Source: Sulfolobus sp. UBA167
GTDB lineage: Archaea; Thermoproteota; Thermoprotei_A; Sulfolobales; Sulfolobaceae
Length of the DNA stretch: 11,511 bases
Direction: 5' to 3'
Assembly (NCBI GenBank): GCA_002495845.1
Contig: DAHF01000033.1
Location: 1 to 11,511 of the forward strand
Shown here piece by piece: positions 7,752-11,511 of this stretch (positions within the stretch are counted from its first letter, which is position 1; every line of letters begins with the position of its first letter). A model generated the notes under the pieces. The model ran no database searches. It was not told where the DNA came from and saw nothing but the letters and a program-made list of their open reading frames with translations. The translations under genes were made by a program, and so were the position numbers.

Positions 7752-8855
7752 ATGAGGAAGCTATCATTACTTATCGTTTCTTCTATGGTAACCGGAATAA
7801 CGTGGGGGGCAAACTCACTGATGATTCCTCTGTACCTTAAGGGGTTGGGGTTATCCCCTTTCGAGATAGGTACTCTTCTTGCTTCGGCTATAATAGCTTC
7901 AGCCACGATTTCGTTGGTTCTCTCTGTCTACGCTGATGCCTACGGTAAAGTCAGGGCTTTGGTCATCCAATCTTTGTTGTCCATAGTAGGCATAGTGCTC
8001 TTAATCATAGGTATTCCTTTGGGATACATAACCTTGGGAGGATTCGGCGGAGGAACCATAAAGATGGCCATGATATCCGACCTAAGTGACGATATGGAAA
8101 GGGATTTAAGCAGGGTCAATTCCGGTTCGATCCTCTTCTCCGTCGTGGGATCTGCAATAGTGGGTTTCCTTGTTCCTTCTTACGTTTTCTCAGTGGAGCT
8201 TGTGATTTATGTTATCTCCACCATTTTGGTCATCATAGTGGGAGAGACTTCTTCACCTCAGCACAAGTTCACTTTCGGCCTCAAATCTGGTAGGACCATC
8301 TTTAAGTTCTCCACGGACTCCTTGATAGGCTTGGGAGCAGGGATGGTAATACCCTTAATGTCCCTTTGGTTTTACTTGAAGTTCGGAGTAGGAAGAGAGG
8401 AGCTTGCCCCCATATATGTTATATCTGAGCTGACCTTGGCTTTCTCAAGCATGGTATCTCCTATCTTATCGAGAAGGTTTGGTACAGTTAACACAATATT
8501 TGCCACAGAAATAACCTCAATCCTCTTGCTGGTCTATCTACCATTTGCCTCGTCTTTTCTTGATGCGTCCTTAGTCTATGTGGTACGAAATGCGCTCATG
8601 AACATGACGTCACCTATAAGGGAGGCCTTCATCCTGAGCCTTATACCAAAGGAGGAGAGGAGCAGGGGAAACGGTATTGTAAATCTATTTCATGCCATTC
8701 CGAGAGCCCTAGGCCCAGAAATAGGAGGTACGTTCTTCGGATTGGGCAACTTGACGTTGCCGTTCCTAATAACGGCATCTTTATACTCGATTTCGGGCGT
8801 AGCGTTTTACTTCATGTTTAGAAAAGTTAATAATAATTCAAAGCCACTTAGATAA
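7752..8855 (+). CDS. Major facilitator superfamily (MFS) transporter
   Basis: The 367-residue protein is strongly hydrophobic with about 11 membrane segments (roughly 5-25, 38-58, 68-90, 126-141, 146-163, 190-210, 219-238, 250-267, 272-286, 322-340, 340-356), short for a 12-helix MFS. A motif-A-like loop after the second helix has D62 and G65-K66-V67-R68. A weaker copy, RRFG (241-244), sits at the equivalent place in the second half. The PIREAF...PKEERSRGNG stretch (288-308) is typical of the loop and helix in drug- or sugar-type MFS proteins. The substrate cannot be inferred. The gene has its own promoter with a possible operator and overlaps the end of the convergent RecA-like gene by 18 bases. 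Start ATG 7752 is supported by TATA spacing. Confidence 0.85.
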   Translation: MRKLSLLIVSSMVTGITWGANSLMIPLYLKGLGLSPFEIGTLLASAIIASATISLVLSVYADAYGKVRALVIQSLLSIVGIVLLIIGIPLGYITLGGFGGGTIKMAMISDLSDDMERDLSRVNSGSILFSVVGSAIVGFLVPSYVFSVELVIYVISTILVIIVGETSSPQHKFTFGLKSGRTIFKFSTDSLIGLGAGMVIPLMSLWFYLKFGVGREELAPIYVISELTLAFSSMVSPILSRRFGTVNTIFATEITSILLLVYLPFASSFLDASLVYVVRNALMNMTSPIREAFILSLIPKEERSRGNGIVNLFHAIPRALGPEIGGTFFGLGNLTLPFLITASLYSISGVAFYFMFRKVNNNSKPLR

Positions 8856-9377
8856 TCCAAATTCTTCCTTGCAGTGAAGGAGATAAGCTGGAAACTTCAC
8901 TTTGAGTTCTGGGTGGGATGGACTTTTCCTTACCCTGACTATCACGTCTCCTTCCTTTTCTCTTCTCAACTCAAGAATGGACGACTCTGCCCTTAAGTAG
9001 GTCTTTTCCGTCGTGAAGAACAGGAAAGTCCTCCCTTTTCTCTTAATGAGAGATGGATAAATTGAACAACCGTAAATGTAAGGGTTAACTATGATTAGAT
9101 CCCCCGCGAAGGAGTTTAGCGTAGGTACGACGTCCTCTCTCTTGAAAGCCCTCCTGACCCTTACCTTGTCCTCGACCTCCTTTTCTGTTATTCTCGAGAA
9201 CGCTCTCAAGAGATAGGGGTCTATCCTGGCGTCTCCTACCAGCAACAAGCTTACCGGAGCTGACTCCACTATAGTCCTGTGGTAGAAAATCCTCATGAAC
9301 ACCTCGTCTTCGAATTTGAATCCCACTATCTTGTCGCGATATATCATCTCGTCTATTTCCTGGATTCCTGTCATCAT
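8838..9377 (-). CDS. RecA/RadA-like protein lacking Walker A, PolB2 operon partner
   Basis: This 179-residue cytoplasmic protein follows the layout of a RecA/KaiC-type core in shrunken form. TGIQEIDEMI (3-12) resembles the TGxxxLDxLLGGG opening of RadA-like domains, and SLLLVGDARIDPYLL (43-57) fits the next strand and helix. DLIIVN (93-98) occupies the Walker B position with Asn98 in place of Asp. SSILELRR (132-139) and VRKSPSHPE...VKFP (149-163) resemble the terminal strands of RecA-like proteins. No GxxxxGKT/S is present, so it should not hydrolyse ATP. I chose ATG 9377 over GTG 9386 because it makes an ATGA overlap with polB2 and lies 5 bases after GAGGTGG. It is the last operon gene. The likely role, by inference, is an adaptor linking PolB2 to damaged DNA or RadA filaments. 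The fold call is moderate and rests on pattern alone. Confidence 0.6.
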   Translation of the reverse strand: MMTGIQEIDEMIYRDKIVGFKFEDEVFMRIFYHRTIVESAPVSLLLVGDARIDPYLLRAFSRITEKEVEDKVRVRRAFKREDVVPTLNSFAGDLIIVNPYIYGCSIYPSLIKRKGRTFLFFTTEKTYLRAESSILELRREKEGDVIVRVRKSPSHPELKVKFPAYLLHCKEEFGLSKWL

Positions 9378-11011
9378 GAGAACCACCTCTTTACCTCCAT
9401 GGAAGTCCTCTTGACGTATTCCTCGTAATATAAGGGGTCGTGGCCAAGGTACTCACGAGCTTGGTACAGCCTGTCTCCCTTGATGTAATACCTACCCCTT
9501 ATAGATATAACGTAGTCCATTGGGTCGCCGAAGTGCGACTTGAAGAGATATTTCTCAGTCAGTTCTGGTAAAGCATCGTTGACCTTCCTCTTCACGTCTT
9601 CTGCTGTGTCCTCCGTAGACGCAATTAAGAGAACCTCCTTGAGGAAGTCTTGTATGAGCTTAGGCTGGTTTCTCCTTATTACTCCTTTCACCTTCATACC
9701 TGAGCTGGTTTTACCGAAGTACCTCTGAGGATAAGATTCTCCTTTACTGGAGGAAGTGAAACAAACCCAAAGGAAGTCAGCGTCGATCTTCAGCTTGATT
9801 CCTGTGTCTTTTTCGATCTCTTCTATGAGAGTGGAGATCTTGTCCTTCTTTCCTCTAACGATGATGGAGTCTATCAAGCCGTGGAGGACTTCCATCCCTA
9901 AACTTCTGGATATCTCTATAGCCCTCCTCATCGTTTTCCTAGCGAAGAACGTTACAAGTTCGTAAGCCTCTATCTTCCCGAAACGAGAGTTTCTGTACCC
10001 TAGATAGCCGAACGAGGCCACGAGGACCCATTTTATAGCTTCCATCCTTTCTCTGTCCACGTTCCTCATTTCCTCCTTCCTTCTGACTAGATAACTTAAA
10101 GACTCAGGGACTATGCCGAGCTTTTCCTTGCAGATCGTATGACCTATCTCCGTGATGATATCCTTACACTCAACGTTTACAGTTTCGGCTGAGATGTTGT
10201 ACTTTATTATCAACGACGGGTACATTGAGTTGAAGTCTATTTGGACTGCATCATCGTAGATCCCCGGCTTAGGGAAAAGTATCAGACCTCCCTTATCTGT
10301 ATCTACTAATTCCTCAATCGTCCTTTCCCTCTCCACGTTGGGTCTCACGTTTGGCACTACGAACTTCCTGCCCAAGGCTACCCAAGCCTCATTGGTCGTG
10401 AGTATCTTCCCTATTGTGGAGGAAGCCACCACGGGAAGAGGCATCTTAGAGATTAGGCTCCACTCCATGAACCCCCTCAACCCTACGTTCACCTTTACCT
10501 TGTTTGAGTTCAACAACACGTGAGATGATACCCTTACCGAGGGAGGGGACAATGCCACATCTACCGTGTCGGACGGGACGTAGTCTATTTCGTCTCCGTT
10601 GAAAAGGATTCTGGGCTTGGAGAAAGGCGTTTTCCTCACCTCTAGAGTTTTCACTTCATAGAATCCATCTTCCAAGTCGTTCACATCTTTCTTACCTATC
10701 TCAACTTTCCTGAAAGGCGAAATCCCTTTCCTCACATAGGCCTGCATCCAGCTCGGAGGAAATGAGTTCACACGATTTCTCACCCTCAGCTTGTGGTTGA
10801 ATGACTCTATTTTGAATAGACTCAAGTTTCCTTCGAAGGTCTTCCAGGTCTCCCTCTCGATTGAGACTACATCGGGATGGGAATAAGCTGAAGGATCTAC
10901 CTCTGTGGCGTAAAATGGATAGGTGACCGGTATATGGGCCTCCCTTCCTCCATCTAGTAACAACCTGAGCTTGCCCCATTCAGGGACGACGTCGATGATT
11001 ACTCCTCTCAT
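9374..11011 (-). CDS. dpo2: Archaeal family B DNA polymerase PolB2 (Dpo2), exonuclease-less
   Basis: The 545-residue protein keeps the palm and thumb of a family B DNA polymerase but is much shorter than replicative Dpo1 (about 880). The N-terminal 240 residues show none of the 3'-5' exonuclease motifs. Motif A is DFNSMYPSLI (D259). Motif B is K327...SFGYLG, where the usual NSxYG is changed to VASFG. Motif C is HGLIDS (377-382), with the first Asp of DTD replaced by Leu379 and the second kept as D381. The thumb-side QRYFG (429-433) and VKGVIRRN (441-448) match KKRY and KGxxxxRR. The two carboxylates considered essential in the family, D259 and D381, are therefore present. Sulfolobales Dpo2 is reported as DNA-damage induced and linked to damage mutagenesis. 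ATG 11011 overlaps the upstream stop as ATGA and has GGTGG 4 bases before it. It is the middle gene of a three-gene operon. Confidence 0.92.
   Translation of the reverse strand: MRGVIIDVVPEWGKLRLLLDGGREAHIPVTYPFYATEVDPSAYSHPDVVSIERETWKTFEGNLSLFKIESFNHKLRVRNRVNSFPPSWMQAYVRKGISPFRKVEIGKKDVNDLEDGFYEVKTLEVRKTPFSKPRILFNGDEIDYVPSDTVDVALSPPSVRVSSHVLLNSNKVKVNVGLRGFMEWSLISKMPLPVVASSTIGKILTTNEAWVALGRKFVVPNVRPNVERERTIEELVDTDKGGLILFPKPGIYDDAVQIDFNSMYPSLIIKYNISAETVNVECKDIITEIGHTICKEKLGIVPESLSYLVRRKEEMRNVDRERMEAIKWVLVASFGYLGYRNSRFGKIEAYELVTFFARKTMRRAIEISRSLGMEVLHGLIDSIIVRGKKDKISTLIEEIEKDTGIKLKIDADFLWVCFTSSSKGESYPQRYFGKTSSGMKVKGVIRRNQPKLIQDFLKEVLLIASTEDTAEDVKRKVNDALPELTEKYLFKSHFGDPMDYVISIRGRYYIKGDRLYQAREYLGHDPLYYEEYVKRTSMEVKRWFS
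9383..9389 (-). promoter_or_regulatory. Ribosome binding site deciding the RecA-like gene start
   Basis: The minus strand reads GAGGTGG, a strong match to the archaeal anti-Shine-Dalgarno, 5 bases before ATG 9377. It lies inside the end of polB2 and overlaps the alternative GTG at 9386, which argues against that earlier start. Confidence 0.7.
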
Positions 11012-11214
11012 TCTGCCACCAGGAAGGCTAGCATTATTACCTCCAATGGGTCTGAAACTTCGTCCTGCATTGCCTCCTCGATCTGCCTCACGTTCTCCCT
11101 AACCTTGGTTATCTTTCTCGCGATGCTTTCATCCCTCATCTTCCTCGCAATCCGCTCTAGCTTTTCGAGCTCCTTGTCTACTGCTCTAGTAAGGGAAGGT
11201 TGTGTTCTTCCCAT
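11008..11214 (-). CDS. Small helical MGRTxPS-type protein, first gene of the PolB2 operon
   Basis: The 68-residue, highly charged, mostly helical protein opens with MGRTQPSLTRAVDKELEKLE. I recall an archaeal family of small proteins starting MGRTxPS followed by an acidic/basic helix and ending with a DPxE...L segment, and here DPLEVIMLAFLVAE (55-68) fits that end. The conserved-looking opening supports ATG 11214 as start. There is no Shine-Dalgarno site, as expected for the first gene of a leaderless message, though the TATA-like box is somewhat close. The stop overlaps the polB2 start as ATGA, so the pair should be translationally coupled. It could be a polymerase-binding subunit or a small regulator; nothing in the sequence decides this. 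The family recollection is unverified. Confidence 0.72.
   Translation of the reverse strand: MGRTQPSLTRAVDKELEKLERIARKMRDESIARKITKVRENVRQIEEAMQDEVSDPLEVIMLAFLVAE
11016..11020 (-). promoter_or_regulatory. Ribosome binding site of polB2
   Basis: The minus strand carries GGTGG within CTGGTGGC, 4 bases before ATG 11011 and inside the 3' end of the 68-residue gene. It supports this start and translational coupling. Confidence 0.6.
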
Positions 11215-11227
11215 ACTCTAATTCAGG

Positions 11228-11258
11228 CTTAAAAAAAGCGGGAGTGTGGAGCGAAAGT
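11228..11258 (-). promoter_or_regulatory. PolB2 operon promoter with putative DNA-damage hexamer ACTTTC
   Basis: On the minus strand ACTTTC (11258-11253) matches the ANTTTC hexamer known from UV- and damage-inducible Sulfolobales promoters, where Orc1-2 is reported to bind. Fifteen bases further is CTTTTTTTAAG (11238-11228), a TATA-like element. Its distance to ATG 11214 (about 19 bases from the centre) is shorter than usual, so the exact TATA position is uncertain. A five-specified-base motif occurs often by chance; placement and gene identity give it weight. Confidence 0.5.
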
Positions 11259-11313
11259 AATTGAGGTAGATAAGAGAAGGATAAACTGAAAAAATAACGA
11301 CTATGATGATAGC

Positions 11314-11358
11314 GCATAAAAACAATACAAAAGGGAAAAGTGTTGTTTTTCCTAAAAA
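11314..11358 (-). terminator. T-rich termination region of the upstream minus-strand gene
   Basis: Just after the stop codon of the partial gene the minus strand reads TCTTTTTAGG, then CTTTTCCCTTTTGTATTGTTTTTATG. Repeated T runs fit archaeal termination and separate this gene from the PolB2 operon promoter. Confidence 0.45.
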
Positions 11359-11362
11359 GACT

Positions 11363-11511
11363 TTACCTTCTATTCATCTCCATCTCTCTACGGTCCTTCT
11401 CAGCCTCCTCCAGTACGTCCGCTTTTCCTTCCATCTCCCTTAGCACTTCCTTTATACCCTCATCTAGTTGCGGGTCTATTCCCCTGTTGTAGTCCTGAGG
11501 TGAGTACTCTA
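11363..11511 (-). CDS. C-terminal end of an unidentified charged protein (partial)
   Basis: An open minus-strand frame enters at the window edge and ends with TAA at 11365-11363, giving 48 complete codons without a start in the window. The peptide is very rich in Glu, Lys and Arg, with a helical look: YNRGIDPQLDEGIKEVLREM, then a helix with repeated EE/EK, and a final MEMNRR. Codon choice (AGG, AGA, GAG, ATA) resembles the neighbouring genes, and T runs follow the stop, so it is probably real. I do not recognise the family. Confidence 0.6.
   Translation of the reverse strand, partial: EYSPQDYNRGIDPQLDEGIKEVLREMEGKADVLEEAEKDRREMEMNRR

Noticed and set aside
9378..9386. GTG 9386 as the start of the RecA-like gene
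   Set aside because: The Shine-Dalgarno GAGGTGG overlaps it, while ATG 9377 has ideal spacing and an ATGA overlap with polB2.
10701..10979. 92-codon minus-strand frame inside polB2
   Set aside because: A shadow frame on the same strand as the confident polymerase gene, with no start signal.
1..11511. tRNA, rRNA, CRISPR array, insertion sequence or prophage
   Set aside because: No tRNA arm pattern, regularly spaced repeats, transposase, integrase or terminal inverted repeats were seen on either strand by eye.

Overview
The window reads as chromosomal DNA of a thermoacidophilic crenarchaeon, most likely a member of the Sulfolobales (Sulfolobus/Metallosphaera/Acidianus type). The evidence is archaeal TATA boxes about 27 bases before several start codons (leaderless messages), GGTGG-type ribosome binding sites only at internal operon genes, poly-T terminators, a citrate synthase closely matching the Sulfolobus enzyme pattern, a sedolisin-type acid protease with a SlaB-like tail, and an archaeal PolB2 (Dpo2) operon. 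No tRNA, rRNA, CRISPR array or insertion sequence was seen, and no stretch over 300 bases lacks a gene.

Left part (1-2861, + strand): the 3' part of a DUF763 gene (its start lies outside the window) overlaps a citrate synthase family gene by 23 bases. A DUF47/PhoU-like gene with its own promoter follows. Middle (3058-6924, - strand): one very large gene encodes a secreted, membrane-anchored S53 (sedolisin/kumamolisin) protease of 1288 residues, with propeptide, catalytic domain, long beta-rich glycosylated stalk, coiled coil and C-terminal membrane anchor. It is divergent, across 286 AT-rich bases, from a small DUF2173 gene with a strong TATA box and its own terminator. An MFS transporter follows, whose promoter carries a palindrome just after the TATA box.

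Right part (8838-11214, - strand): a tightly coupled three-gene operon encodes a 68-residue MGRTxPS-type helical protein, the PolB2 DNA polymerase, and a RecA/RadA-like protein without a Walker A motif. Both junctions are ATGA overlaps. An ACTTTC hexamer, matching the ANTTTC motif of Sulfolobales DNA-damage promoters, lies upstream of the operon TATA-like box. The set resembles in logic the bacterial ImuA-ImuB-DnaE2 mutagenesis cassette (a RecA-like protein plus an unusual polymerase) and is the most interesting system here. The C-terminal end of another minus-strand gene closes the window.

All assignments come from reading the translations and recalling family patterns. No database search was possible.
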